In this document: positions 1-8,502 of the stretch, piece by piece
Layout of the letters: each line of letters opens with the position of its first letter
How positions within the stretch are numbered: the first letter of the stretch is position 1
NCBI RefSeq assembly: GCF_019218745.1
Contig: NZ_JAHUXA010000006.1
Coordinates: forward strand, 62,001 to 126,000
DNA length: 64,000 nt
From: Enterobacter sp. ENT03
GTDB lineage: Bacteria > Pseudomonadota > Gammaproteobacteria > Enterobacterales > Enterobacteriaceae
Reading direction: 5' to 3'
The notes under the pieces: generated by a model
What the model was told of the DNA's origin: nothing
Seen by the model: only the letters and a program-made list of their open reading frames with translations
The model's database searches: none
Translations under genes and position numbers: made by a program

Positions 1-1113
1 CTGGATGCGCTCGGCGTGGACGTGGACCCCGACGCGCTGGTGGAAACCCTCAGTCCGGCGCAAAAACAGCTGGTGGAAATTGCCCGCGTGATGGCGGGCG
101 AGCCGGGGCTGGTGATCCTCGACGAGCCGACCAGTTCGCTGGCAAGCCAGGAAGTGGAACTGGTGATGGCGGCGGTAAAACGCATGTCGGCGCTCGGCGT
201 GGCGGTGATTTACGTCAGTCACCGGATGGAGGAGATCCGCCGCATCGCGTCCGCCGCTACCATCATGCGCGACGGCCAGGTGGCGGGTAACGTCAGCCTG
301 GAAAACACCACCACCGGGGACATTGTGGCGTTGATGCTCGGGCGCGAACAGCAATCACACACGCCAGTGGCCTGCGCCGCCCCGCGCGGTGAACCGGTGT
401 TAACGGTGCGTGGGTTGCGTCAGCCGCCGAAGCTCAACGACATCAGCTTTACCCTGCATCGCGGCGAAGTGATCGGTATTGCCGGGTTGCTCGGCGCGGG
501 GCGCAGCGAACTGCTGAAAGCCATCGTCGGGCTGGAGGCGTTTGACGCGGGTGAGATCGTGCTCAACGGCGAAACGCTGCATCGCCCTGGCTACGCGGCG
601 ATGCTGGCGCGTGGCATTGGCTACACTCCGGAAAACCGCAAAGAGGCGGGGATCGTGCCGCTGCTCGGCGTGGATGAAAACACGGTGATCACCAATCGCC
701 ATGCGGTGAGCGCGCGCGGCGTGTTGCAGTGGCCGCGCATCCGTCAGTTTACCGACGCCATAATGCAGCGCATGAGCGTGAAAGCCGCCAGCAGCGAGAC
801 GCCCATTGGTACGCTCTCCGGCGGTAATCAGCAAAAAGTGGTGATCGGGCGTTGGGTCTACGCGGGCAGTCAGATCCTGCTACTCGATGAACCGACGCGC
901 GGTGTGGACATTGAAGCAAAACAACAAATTTACGCCATCGTGCGTGAACTGGCGGCAGAGGGCAAAAGCGTGGTGTTTATCTCCAGTGAAGTGGAAGAGT
1001 TGCCGCTGGTCTGCGACCGTATTTTGCTGCTCCAGCGCGGCACCTTCAGCCGGGAATTTGTCTCGCCCGTCAGCGTGGATGAACTGATGTCCGCGATCTT
1101 GTCCGTACACTGA
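1..1113 (+). CDS. yphE: Sugar ABC transporter ATP-binding protein YphE (5' end outside the window)
   Basis: This is the ATPase of a CUT2-class (ribose/xylose-type) sugar importer with two fused nucleotide-binding domains. The reading frame is open from base 1, so the gene starts upstream and the first Walker A motif is missing here. Visible are the first-domain signature LSPAQKQ and Walker B LVILDEPTSS. The second domain has a degenerate Walker A GLLGAGRSE, signature LSGGNQQK and Walker B ILLLDEPTRGVD. The permease gene follows after 22 bp. The downstream order permease, zinc dehydrogenase, epimerase matches E. coli yphE-D-C-B beside hcaT, which is why this name is used. The transported sugar is not known. 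Confidence 0.88.
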   Translation: MDALGVDVDPDALVETLSPAQKQLVEIARVMAGEPGLVILDEPTSSLASQEVELVMAAVKRMSALGVAVIYVSHRMEEIRRIASAATIMRDGQVAGNVSLENTTTGDIVALMLGREQQSHTPVACAAPRGEPVLTVRGLRQPPKLNDISFTLHRGEVIGIAGLLGAGRSELLKAIVGLEAFDAGEIVLNGETLHRPGYAAMLARGIGYTPENRKEAGIVPLLGVDENTVITNRHAVSARGVLQWPRIRQFTDAIMQRMSVKAASSETPIGTLSGGNQQKVVIGRWVYAGSQILLLDEPTRGVDIEAKQQIYAIVRELAAEGKSVVFISSEVEELPLVCDRILLLQRGTFSREFVSPVSVDELMSAILSVH

Positions 1114-1135
1114 TCCACTCACAGAGGGTTTTACG

Positions 1136-2131
1136 ATGTCAGCCTCGTCAATAACGCAGCCGCAAGGCAACAACGGTGCGCTAAAGCCGTTTATCAGCCG
1201 ACACATCAATGTGATTGGCCTGCTGGCGGTGATCGCCATTTTATACCTGGTGTTTTCGCTTAACGCGCCGGGGTTTATTTCGCTGAATAATCAGATGAAC
1301 GTGCTGCGCGATGCCGCCACCATTGGCATTGCCGCCTGGGCGATGACACTGATTATTATCTCCGGTGAAATCGATGTCAGCGTCGGGCCGATGGTGGCCT
1401 TTGTCTCGGTATGTCTGGCCTTTTTATTGCAGTTCGGGATGCCGCTCGCCGTCGCCTGTTTGCTGGTGCTGCTGCTCGGCGCGGCGATGGGCACGCTGGC
1501 GGGTGCGCTGCGCGGCCTCTTTAACGTGCCGAGCTTCGTGGCAACGCTGGGACTCTGGAGCGCCCTGCGCGGCATGGGGTTGTTTATGACCAACGCGCTG
1601 CCAGTGCCCATTGAGGAAAACGACGTGCTGGACTGGCTGGGCGGCAATCTGCTCGGCATCCCGGTGTCGGCGGTTGTCATGATGATCCTCTTTGCTGTGT
1701 TTGTATTTATCAGCCGCAAAACCGCCTTTGGCCGTTCGGTGTTTGCCGTCGGCGGCAACGCCACTGCCGCACAACTTTGCGGCATCAACGTCAAACGCGT
1801 GCGGATGTTGATTTTTACGCTCTCCGGTCTGCTCGCCGCCATCACCGGGATTTTGCTGGCTGCACGCTTAGGCTCCGGCAACGCGGGGGCGGCTAACGGG
1901 CTGGAGTTCGACGTGATCGCCGCGGTGGTGGTTGGCGGCACGGCGCTCTCCGGCGGGCGCGGCTCGCTGTTCGGCACGCTGCTGGGCGTGCTGGTGATCA
2001 CCCTGATCGGCAACGGACTGGTGCTGCTTGGCATTAACTCATTTTTCCAGCAGGTGGTGCGCGGCGTGATCATTGTCGTGGCGGTACTGGCGAACATCCT
2101 GCTTACCGAACGTAACGCGAAAAAGAATTAA
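1136..2131 (+). CDS. yphD: Sugar ABC transporter permease YphD
   Basis: This 331-residue inner-membrane permease belongs to the RbsC/XylH (BPD_transp_2) family and would pair with the ATPase just upstream. The protein is almost wholly hydrophobic, with about nine or ten membrane segments. It carries the family's conserved loop near AVVVGGTALSGGRGS toward the C-terminus. An AGAGGG-like ribosome site precedes the ATG. The zinc dehydrogenase gene starts 17 bp after the stop, so one operon is likely. The periplasmic binding protein (yphF in E. coli) would lie to the left of the window. Confidence 0.88.
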   Translation: MSASSITQPQGNNGALKPFISRHINVIGLLAVIAILYLVFSLNAPGFISLNNQMNVLRDAATIGIAAWAMTLIIISGEIDVSVGPMVAFVSVCLAFLLQFGMPLAVACLLVLLLGAAMGTLAGALRGLFNVPSFVATLGLWSALRGMGLFMTNALPVPIEENDVLDWLGGNLLGIPVSAVVMMILFAVFVFISRKTAFGRSVFAVGGNATAAQLCGINVKRVRMLIFTLSGLLAAITGILLAARLGSGNAGAANGLEFDVIAAVVVGGTALSGGRGSLFGTLLGVLVITLIGNGLVLLGINSFFQQVVRGVIIVVAVLANILLTERNAKKN

Positions 2132-2148
2132 CACTCAGAGAGGGATTT

Positions 2149-3210
2149 ATGAAAACGATGCTGGCTGCTTATTTGCCCGGTAACTCCACGGTTGATTTAC
2201 GTGAAGTGCCGGTGCCAACTCCAGGGATTAACCAGGTCTTACTGAAAATGAAGTCATCAGGCATCTGCGGCAGCGATGTCCACTATATCTACCATCACCA
2301 CCGCGCCACCGCCGCCGCGCCCGATAAACCGCTCTACCAGGGGTTTATTAACGGCCACGAACCCTGCGGACAAATCATCGCGCGTGGACCGGGCTGCCGC
2401 CACTTTAAAGAGGGCGACCGGGTGCTGGTGTATCACATCTCCGGCTGCGGCTTCTGCCCGAATTGTCGCCGGGGTTTCCCTATCTCCTGCACCGGCGAAG
2501 GCAAAGCGGCCTATGGCTGGCAGCGCGATGGCGGGCACGCGGAGTACCTGCTGGCAGAAGAAAAGGATCTGATCCTGCTCCCGGATGCGCTCAGTTATGA
2601 GGACGGCGCGTTTATCAGTTGTGGCGTGGGCACGGCGTATGAGGGCATTCTGCGCGGGGAAGTGTCCGGCAGCGATAACGTGCTGGTGGTGGGACTAGGC
2701 CCGGTGGGAATGATGGCGATGATGCTGGCGAAAGGGCGCGGGGCCAAGCGGGTGATCGGCGTCGATATGCTGCCGGAACGGCTGGCGATGGCGAAACAGC
2801 TTGGGGTAATGGATCACGGTTATCTCGCCACTACCGACGGGCTACCTGCCATTCTCGCCGATCTCACCCACGGCGGCGCGGACGTGGCGCTGGACTGCTC
2901 CGGCAACGCCGCCGGACGTCTGCTGGCGTTGCAGTCCACCGCCGACTGGGGACGCGTGGTTTACATTGGTGAAACCGGCAAAGTGGAATTTGAAGTCAGT
3001 GCTGACTTAATGCACCACCAGCGGCGGATTATTGGCTCCTGGGTCACCAGCCTGTTTCATATGGAAAAATGCGCTCACGACCTGACCGACTGGAAACTCT
3101 GGCCGCGCAACGCCATTACCCATCGCTTCGCGCTGGCGCAGGCGGGAGAGGCCTACGCGCTGATGGCCAGCGGCAAATGCGGCAAAGTGGTGATCAACTT
3201 CCCGGACTGA
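2149..3210 (+). CDS. yphC: Zinc-type alcohol/polyol dehydrogenase YphC
   Basis: This 353-residue protein is a medium-chain zinc dehydrogenase related to sorbitol and threonine dehydrogenases. It contains the catalytic zinc motif GHEPCG, a structural zinc lobe with Cys spacing C-x2-C-x2-C-x7-C (CGFCPNC...SC), and a Rossmann signature GLGPVG. It probably oxidises a sugar or polyol brought in by the upstream ABC transporter using NAD(P)+. The substrate cannot be read from sequence. The start follows GAGAGGG by a good distance, and the epimerase gene begins 11 bp after the stop. Confidence 0.87.
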   Translation: MKTMLAAYLPGNSTVDLREVPVPTPGINQVLLKMKSSGICGSDVHYIYHHHRATAAAPDKPLYQGFINGHEPCGQIIARGPGCRHFKEGDRVLVYHISGCGFCPNCRRGFPISCTGEGKAAYGWQRDGGHAEYLLAEEKDLILLPDALSYEDGAFISCGVGTAYEGILRGEVSGSDNVLVVGLGPVGMMAMMLAKGRGAKRVIGVDMLPERLAMAKQLGVMDHGYLATTDGLPAILADLTHGGADVALDCSGNAAGRLLALQSTADWGRVVYIGETGKVEFEVSADLMHHQRRIIGSWVTSLFHMEKCAHDLTDWKLWPRNAITHRFALAQAGEAYALMASGKCGKVVINFPD

Positions 3211-3221
3211 TGAGGTAAAAA

Positions 3222-4082
3222 ATGACGGTTTATACCTTAACGCAGGGCGCGCTGCGCCTTGCTGTTTCCGAATGCGGCGGGGTGATTGAGGGCTTCTGGC
3301 ATAACGACACGCCGCTGCTGCGCCCCGGTAAGCAAAGCGGCGTAGCGGTGGAGTCATCGTGTTTTCCACTGGTGCCGTTCGGCAATCGGGTGAGCGGCAA
3401 TCGCTTCGTCTGGCAGGGTAAAACAGTCGCGTTGCAGCCTAACGTGGAGTGGGATGCGCATTATCTGCACGGCGACGGCTGGCTCAACGACTGGCAGTGC
3501 GAATCTCAGACGGAGGACGCGCTGACGCTTAACTTCCGGCACGCACAGGGACCCTATCACTACTCAGTGCGCCAGACTTTTTGCCTGACGCCCGCCGCGC
3601 TTACCCTGACGCTCACCGTCAAAAATGAGGGGGACGAGACGCTGCCGTTTGGCCTCGGCTGGCATCCTTATTTTCCGCTTGACGAAGCCACCCGCGTGCA
3701 GGCAAGCGCCGAGGGTTACTGGCTTGAGCGCGAGCAGTGGCTGGCGGGGGAATTTCAGCCCACGCTGCCTGCGGATCTGGATTTCTCCCGGCCCGCGCCG
3801 TTGCCGCGCCGCTGGGTGAATAACGGCTTTGCGGGCTGGAACGGCGAGGCGACGATCACCCAGGCCGATCACTGTTTACGGATGCGCACCGATCCGCCCG
3901 CGCCCTGTTATTTTGTCTTTGTGTCCGATCCGGCGTTCGATAAAGGCTACGCGTTTGAGTTTTTCTGCCTGGAGCCGATGAGCCACGCCCCGGATGATCA
4001 CCACCGGTCGCAGGCCGGGCAGCTGGTGCCGTTGGCACCGGGTGACACGTTGTGCCAGAGCATGGTACTGGAATATTGTTAA
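3222..4082 (+). CDS. yphB: Aldose 1-epimerase family protein YphB
   Basis: This 286-residue protein is a galactose-mutarotase-like (aldose 1-epimerase) beta-sandwich protein. Conserved positions include a His in HYLHGDGW, a His in GLGWHPYF and a Glu in FCLEPMSH near the C-terminus, matching the catalytic His/His/Glu arrangement of the family. It probably interconverts anomers of the sugar handled by the upstream transporter and dehydrogenase. It is the last gene of the operon. A strong hairpin lies 5 bp after the stop. In E. coli yphA and the hca genes come next, but here hcaT follows directly. Confidence 0.87.
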   Translation: MTVYTLTQGALRLAVSECGGVIEGFWHNDTPLLRPGKQSGVAVESSCFPLVPFGNRVSGNRFVWQGKTVALQPNVEWDAHYLHGDGWLNDWQCESQTEDALTLNFRHAQGPYHYSVRQTFCLTPAALTLTLTVKNEGDETLPFGLGWHPYFPLDEATRVQASAEGYWLEREQWLAGEFQPTLPADLDFSRPAPLPRRWVNNGFAGWNGEATITQADHCLRMRTDPPAPCYFVFVSDPAFDKGYAFEFFCLEPMSHAPDDHHRSQAGQLVPLAPGDTLCQSMVLEYC

Positions 4083-4086
4083 CTCC

Positions 4087-4111
4087 ATTCCTGCCCACAA
4101 TGGGCAGGAAT
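4087..4111 (+). terminator. Hairpin after yphB
   Basis: A perfect 11-bp stem (ATTCCTGCCCA / TGGGCAGGAAT) with a CAA loop starts 5 bp after the yphB stop. No U-tract follows (GTTATAAAA), so it may be a weak terminator or an mRNA 3'-end stabiliser. Confidence 0.5.
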
Positions 4112-4180
4112 GTTATAAAACTGTTACTTGCCAGCACCGCTTTTTCCCTCCAGACTATCGCCACCATTCAGGAGGAAATC

Positions 4181-5332
4181 ATGGTACTGCACTCCACGCG
4201 CTGGCTGGCGCTCGCCTACTTCACCTATTTTTTTAGCTACGGCATCTTTCTGCCTTTCTGGAGCGTCTGGCTCAAGGGCATCGGTTTAACGCCAGAGACC
4301 ATCGGTATTTTGCTTGGCGCGGGCCTGGTGGCGCGTTTTCTGGGCAGTCTGCTGATCGCGCCGCGCGTCAGCGATCCTTCCCGTCTTATTACCGCCCTGC
4401 GGGTGCTGGCGCTGCTTACGTTGCTGTTTGCGCTGGCGTACTGGGCCGGGCATACCGTCGCCTGGCTGATGGTGGTGATGGTCGGCTTTAACCTGTTTTT
4501 CTCGCCGCTGGTGCCGCTGACGGATGCGCTCGCCAATACCTGGCAAAAGCAGATCACCATGGATTATGGTCGGGTGCGGGTTTGGGGCTCCATTGCCTTT
4601 GTGATTGGCTCGGCGGTGACCGGCAAGCTGGTGAGTCTGTATGACCATCAGGCGATTCTGGCGATGCTCACGCTGGGTCTGATCTCCATGCTGCTGGGCA
4701 TGCTGCTGCGTCCGTCGGTGCTGCCGCAGGGTCAGAGCCGCCAGCAGGAAGCCGCCGGTTGGCCTGCGTGGAAAAGCCTGATCCGCCAGAGCTGGCGCTT
4801 TCTGGCCTGCGTGTCGCTGTTACAGGGGGCGCACGCTGCTTATTACGGTTTCAGCGCTATCTACTGGCAGGAGGCGGGCTATTCCGCGTCGACGGTGGGC
4901 TATCTGTGGTCGCTGGGCGTGGTGGCCGAAGTGGTGGTCTTTACTCTCAGTCATAAGCTGTTTCGCCGCTGGAGCGCCCGCGATCTGCTGTTGCTGTCGG
5001 CGGTATGCGGGGTGGTGCGTTGGGGGCTGATGGGCTGGACGACGGCGCTGCCGGGGCTGGTGCTGATCCAGATCCTGCACTGCGGCACCTTTACCGTCTG
5101 TCATCTGGCGGCCATGCGCTATATCGCCGCCCGCCAGGGGGCAGAAGTGATCCGCTTGCAGGCCGTTTACTCCGCCGTCGCCATGGGCGGCAGCATCGCC
5201 ATTATGACGGTATTCGCCGGTTTTCTGTTCCAGCATCTGCACCAGGGCGTCTTCTGGGTGATGGCGCTGGTGGCGTTACCGGCAATGGTGCTGCGCCCGC
5301 GAGTAAGCCCTCAGGTCAGCCCTCAAGCATAA
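4181..5332 (+). CDS. hcaT: MFS transporter HcaT (putative 3-phenylpropionate permease)
   Basis: This 383-residue, twelve-helix major facilitator superfamily protein of the LacY-like group matches E. coli HcaT throughout, from MVL.STRWLALAYFTYFFSYG to the end. The frame is open further upstream, but the ATG at 4181 has an AGGAGG ribosome site 5 bp ahead and aligns with the E. coli start. In E. coli it sits beside the hca catabolic genes for phenylpropionate dioxygenation. Those genes are absent here, so the substrate is uncertain. The 3' end overlaps the convergent csiE gene by 17 bp. Confidence 0.9.
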   Translation: MVLHSTRWLALAYFTYFFSYGIFLPFWSVWLKGIGLTPETIGILLGAGLVARFLGSLLIAPRVSDPSRLITALRVLALLTLLFALAYWAGHTVAWLMVVMVGFNLFFSPLVPLTDALANTWQKQITMDYGRVRVWGSIAFVIGSAVTGKLVSLYDHQAILAMLTLGLISMLLGMLLRPSVLPQGQSRQQEAAGWPAWKSLIRQSWRFLACVSLLQGAHAAYYGFSAIYWQEAGYSASTVGYLWSLGVVAEVVVFTLSHKLFRRWSARDLLLLSAVCGVVRWGLMGWTTALPGLVLIQILHCGTFTVCHLAAMRYIAARQGAEVIRLQAVYSAVAMGGSIAIMTVFAGFLFQHLHQGVFWVMALVALPAMVLRPRVSPQVSPQA

Positions 5333-6593
5333 CGCGGATATGGTCCTGCTGCTGCTCACTCAGTGAGGCGGTGGCATGGATCAGCGGCGCGGAAAACAGC
5401 GGCAGGGCGGTGGCGTAAGGGGTGATGATCAGCGCCACGTCCCGCGGCGGGCCTTCGTCCTGAAACGCCCGTAAGCTCAGGTGCTTGATATTAAGCGGCA
5501 GCAACGTGAGTTCACGCAGTTGCCGTTCAATTTCCGCCTCCCGTGCCGGATCGTTACCGGTAAGGATCAGCACCTGTTTTTCATGCAGATCGCTCTCCTG
5601 CATTAGCCATGCGCCAAAAATCACCGCCACCAGTCCCGTTTCCTCCGGGCTAAAGCGCATGCCATATTCCCGCTCTATGCCGCCCATCACCTCCTGCGTG
5701 GTGCGCATCAGCCGCGGATAGAGGCGATGCATCTCCTCCGGCAAGGTGTCATCGATGCCAATGCCAAACAGATTGCGATCCAGTGCCTGCGCCAGATGGA
5801 TGTAGAGCTGATCCGCCAGCCCCTGCTCATCGCTGAAACGCATCCCGGAAAGCGCATGAAAACGGCCAATCATCTGGTTCACTGCCCGGCGCAGCCGTAA
5901 GTCCTGCTGATGCCCGTCGCGCAGCGGATCCGGCGTGCGTAACATCATAAACATCACGGCCAGAAAGAGGTGTTCGCTGTCGTGAGGCATCTTCGCCACC
6001 CGGCGCTGCCAGTGACGCACGATGTCCTGCGCGGCGCGGTACTCTGCGCGGCTTTGCGCCCACGCCTGCTGGACAGGATTGAATTCGGGGGTAAAGCCGA
6101 GTTGATGTTGCAACAGGCAATACTGCAAATAGAGCCGCAAAAACTGCACGTCACGGTATTCGAACTGGCGCTGTAAATTGCGCGCGCAGAGATTAATCAG
6201 CGCCTGAAGATTCGTATCGTCATACAGCGGGCGGGCGATGTCGCTCTGTTTAAGGGCGGTTTTTAAAGCCGGGGTAAAATGCGCGTTGATAAAGTCGGGC
6301 GACAGGCGCAGCGCGCGCCGCAGCCAGTGCACCAGGCACAGCCGTTGATCCAGAATGCTGCCCTCAATGCGATAACAGCCATCCGGCTGCGTGATGATAT
6401 TCAGCCGATGATAACGCTGGATCTCAAGACCCGTGTCGGCTATATCTTGCCGGGTGACGGCACCATCCACACCGTTCAGTTCGCCAAGGCTTTCGGGCGT
6501 CAGAGCGTGTCCGGGCAACGACAACATCAAAAAAGCATGGCAGCGACGTTGTGGGCTGGAGAGGACAGATGGAGGGGTCATCACGAGGGTCAT
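5316..6593 (-). CDS. csiE: Stationary-phase inducible protein CsiE
   Basis: This 425-residue protein aligns end to end with E. coli CsiE (426 residues). Two PRD-like regulatory domains, as found in BglG-type antiterminators, form most of it, without an obvious RNA-binding CAT domain. In E. coli the gene is induced by sigma S and cAMP-CRP, but the molecular function is not established. A second possible start lies four codons in (MTPPSV). It is convergent with hcaT and divergent from the DUF1007 gene. Confidence 0.88.
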   Translation of the reverse strand: MTLVMTPPSVLSSPQRRCHAFLMLSLPGHALTPESLGELNGVDGAVTRQDIADTGLEIQRYHRLNIITQPDGCYRIEGSILDQRLCLVHWLRRALRLSPDFINAHFTPALKTALKQSDIARPLYDDTNLQALINLCARNLQRQFEYRDVQFLRLYLQYCLLQHQLGFTPEFNPVQQAWAQSRAEYRAAQDIVRHWQRRVAKMPHDSEHLFLAVMFMMLRTPDPLRDGHQQDLRLRRAVNQMIGRFHALSGMRFSDEQGLADQLYIHLAQALDRNLFGIGIDDTLPEEMHRLYPRLMRTTQEVMGGIEREYGMRFSPEETGLVAVIFGAWLMQESDLHEKQVLILTGNDPAREAEIERQLRELTLLPLNIKHLSLRAFQDEGPPRDVALIITPYATALPLFSAPLIHATASLSEQQQDHIRVMLEG

Positions 6594-6718
6594 CTGCGTT
6601 GGCTCCAGTTAGGGGTTTTGTTAAGAGTAGCTAAAGGATGCACCGGCGAAAGCGTAAGCGGGGAGCTTTCCCTCAGGATTGCCGGGGAACATCACAGAAT
6701 TTTTCACGTAAGGAACAC

Positions 6719-7357
6719 ATGCAAACAGTTAAACAATGCGTCGGTGCGCTCTTTCTCGCGCTTTTATCGCTGCCCGCGCTGGCTCATCCCCACAGCTTTA
6801 TCAGCCTGCAAACGACGCTGGTGGCCGATCACGGCCAGCTTACCGGGCTGCAAATGCGCTGGACGATGGATGAGATCACTTCAGCGGATCTGTTGTATGA
6901 CGCGAAAGATGCAAAGCCGGGGGATGAGATCTGGAAAAAACTCGCCGCCGAAGTGATGGCCAACGTATTAGGGCAGCACTATTTCACCGAGTTCTGGCAC
7001 AACGGGCAGAAGGTGAAGTTCCTGAACCGGCCAACGCAGTACGGTATGGAGCGGCAGGCGCATCAGGCGGTGCTGACATTTGTCCTGCCGCTGGCTGAAC
7101 CCCAGCCGCTCGCCGGGCAGACCTATACCTTTTCCACGTTCGATCCCACCTATTATGTGGACATGAGCTACGCCCGCGATCAGGACGTGACGCTGCCCGT
7201 GGCGCTGCAAAAAAGCTGTCAGCTGAAGGTCCATACCCCGACACCGGGGGAGGAGACGCTGAAGTTTGCCCAGTCGCTGGATAAAGAAGACGCGCCGCCG
7301 GAAGATATGGCGCTCGGACAACAATTCGCGCAAACGGTGACGCTGATATGTCAGTAA
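6719..7357 (+). CDS. DUF1007 family periplasmic protein
   Basis: This 212-residue protein has a typical signal peptide (MQTVKQCVGALFLALLSLPALA) followed by a mature N-terminus HPHSF. It belongs to the DUF1007 family, whose members are commonly paired with NicO-type nickel/cobalt transporters, as here. The ATG at 6719 follows TAAGGA by a normal spacing; the open frame further upstream lacks a signal peptide start. The stop overlaps the transporter start by 10 bp, so the two are translationally coupled. The His-Pro-His at the mature N-terminus could bind metal; this is inference. No biochemical role is known to me. Confidence 0.85.
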   Translation: MQTVKQCVGALFLALLSLPALAHPHSFISLQTTLVADHGQLTGLQMRWTMDEITSADLLYDAKDAKPGDEIWKKLAAEVMANVLGQHYFTEFWHNGQKVKFLNRPTQYGMERQAHQAVLTFVLPLAEPQPLAGQTYTFSTFDPTYYVDMSYARDQDVTLPVALQKSCQLKVHTPTPGEETLKFAQSLDKEDAPPEDMALGQQFAQTVTLICQ

Positions 7358-8328
7358 TCGGCCAGTCGATAAAAACCCAACGACGCTGGACAGCACTCTG
7401 GCCGCTGGCGCTGTTTATGGTGGTGGCCACGGTGTGCGGCATTCTGCTGTGGCAGCACTGGTCATCGATCCTCTATGAAAGCATTGGCTGGCAACGGGAC
7501 GTCAACCGCCGCATGAGCGGGCTGTTAAAGGCCGTGGCAGACAATCCCGGCAGGGCGGGCGGTTCACTGCTGGCGCTCAGTTTTCTGTATGGCGTGCTGC
7601 ATGCGCTGGGGCCGGGGCATGGCAAAGTGGTGATCGCCACCTGGCTTGCCACGCATCCGTCGAAGCTGCGATCCAGTATCGGGCTGACGCTGGCATCTTC
7701 TTTATTACAGGGGCTGGTGGCGATTGCGCTGGTGGTGGTCGTGCTAACACTGCTGGAGCTTCCCGCGAGGCAGCTGCATCTTACCGGAGCGTGGCTTGAG
7801 AAAGCCAGCTATGCGCTGGTCGGGCTGCTGGGGGTGCTGCTGTGCGTTCGGGCGCTGAAAACGTTACGCCGCATACTCCGGCGACCGACGTTTAAGGCAT
7901 TCACGCCGCACCATGTCCATCATGAACATTGCGGCTGCGGGCATCAGCATGTGCCGACCCAGGATCAGTTGCAAAGCGGCGATGACTGGCGCGCCCGGCT
8001 GATGATTGTGCTGTCGATGGGGATGCGTCCCTGTTCAGGGGCGTTGATGGTGCTGCTGTTCAGTAAGGTGATTGGCGTGTTTGGCTGGGGAATGGCGTCG
8101 GCGCTGGCGATGGCGGCAGGCACGTCGTTGACGATTTCCTCGCTGGCGTTGCTGGTGCACAGTTTCCGTCAGTTAGCGGTGAAGCTTGGCGGCAATAAAG
8201 CGCCGGTATTGTGGCGGCAGATCGGCTGGACCACGCTGGCATTAGCAGGTGGGGCGGTGCTGGTGTTGGCGGCAATAGTGATGTGGGTGAGCGCGGCAGC
8301 GCCGGTGCGGGGATTCAGACCATTTTGA
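7348..8328 (+). CDS. NicO-family nickel/cobalt transporter
   Basis: This 326-residue inner-membrane protein has about six to seven helices and the NicO/RcnA-type motifs HALGPGHGK (first half) and GMRPCSGAL (second half). A cytosolic or periplasmic His/Cys-rich loop (HHVHHEHCGCGHQH) lies between them and probably binds metal. RcnA relatives export Ni2+ and Co2+, but members fused to or paired with DUF1007 proteins may act in uptake, so direction cannot be decided. Its start lies within the DUF1007 gene. Confidence 0.85.
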   Translation: MSVIGQSIKTQRRWTALWPLALFMVVATVCGILLWQHWSSILYESIGWQRDVNRRMSGLLKAVADNPGRAGGSLLALSFLYGVLHALGPGHGKVVIATWLATHPSKLRSSIGLTLASSLLQGLVAIALVVVVLTLLELPARQLHLTGAWLEKASYALVGLLGVLLCVRALKTLRRILRRPTFKAFTPHHVHHEHCGCGHQHVPTQDQLQSGDDWRARLMIVLSMGMRPCSGALMVLLFSKVIGVFGWGMASALAMAAGTSLTISSLALLVHSFRQLAVKLGGNKAPVLWRQIGWTTLALAGGAVLVLAAIVMWVSAAAPVRGFRPF

Positions 8329-8332
8329 TCTC

Positions 8333-8490
8333 GCCGGATGGCGCTGCGCTTATACGGCCTACAAAACTGCAGCACCGTTAAGTGAGACGCCATCAGGCAA
8401 AACCGACAGTTCCGTAGGCCCGGCAAGCGAAGCGCCACCGGGCAAAACCAGACGGTTCCGTAGGCCCGGTAAGCGAAGCGCCACCGGGCA
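8333..8490. repeat. REP/BIME cluster between the NicO transporter and suhB
   Basis: Three REP-type palindromes occur: 8333-8358, 8414-8443 and 8460-8490. The last two are nearly identical units (GTAGGCCCGG.AAGCGAAGCG core followed by CCACCGGGCA) repeated at a 46-bp period. They separate two convergent genes and are transcribed past both stops. Confidence 0.8.
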
Positions 8491-8502
8491 CAACCCTGCG
8501 AA

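Noticed and set aside
8333-8490. CRISPR-like spacing of repeats before suhB
   Set aside because: The repeats are REP palindromes with two or three copies, no uniform spacers and no cas genes.
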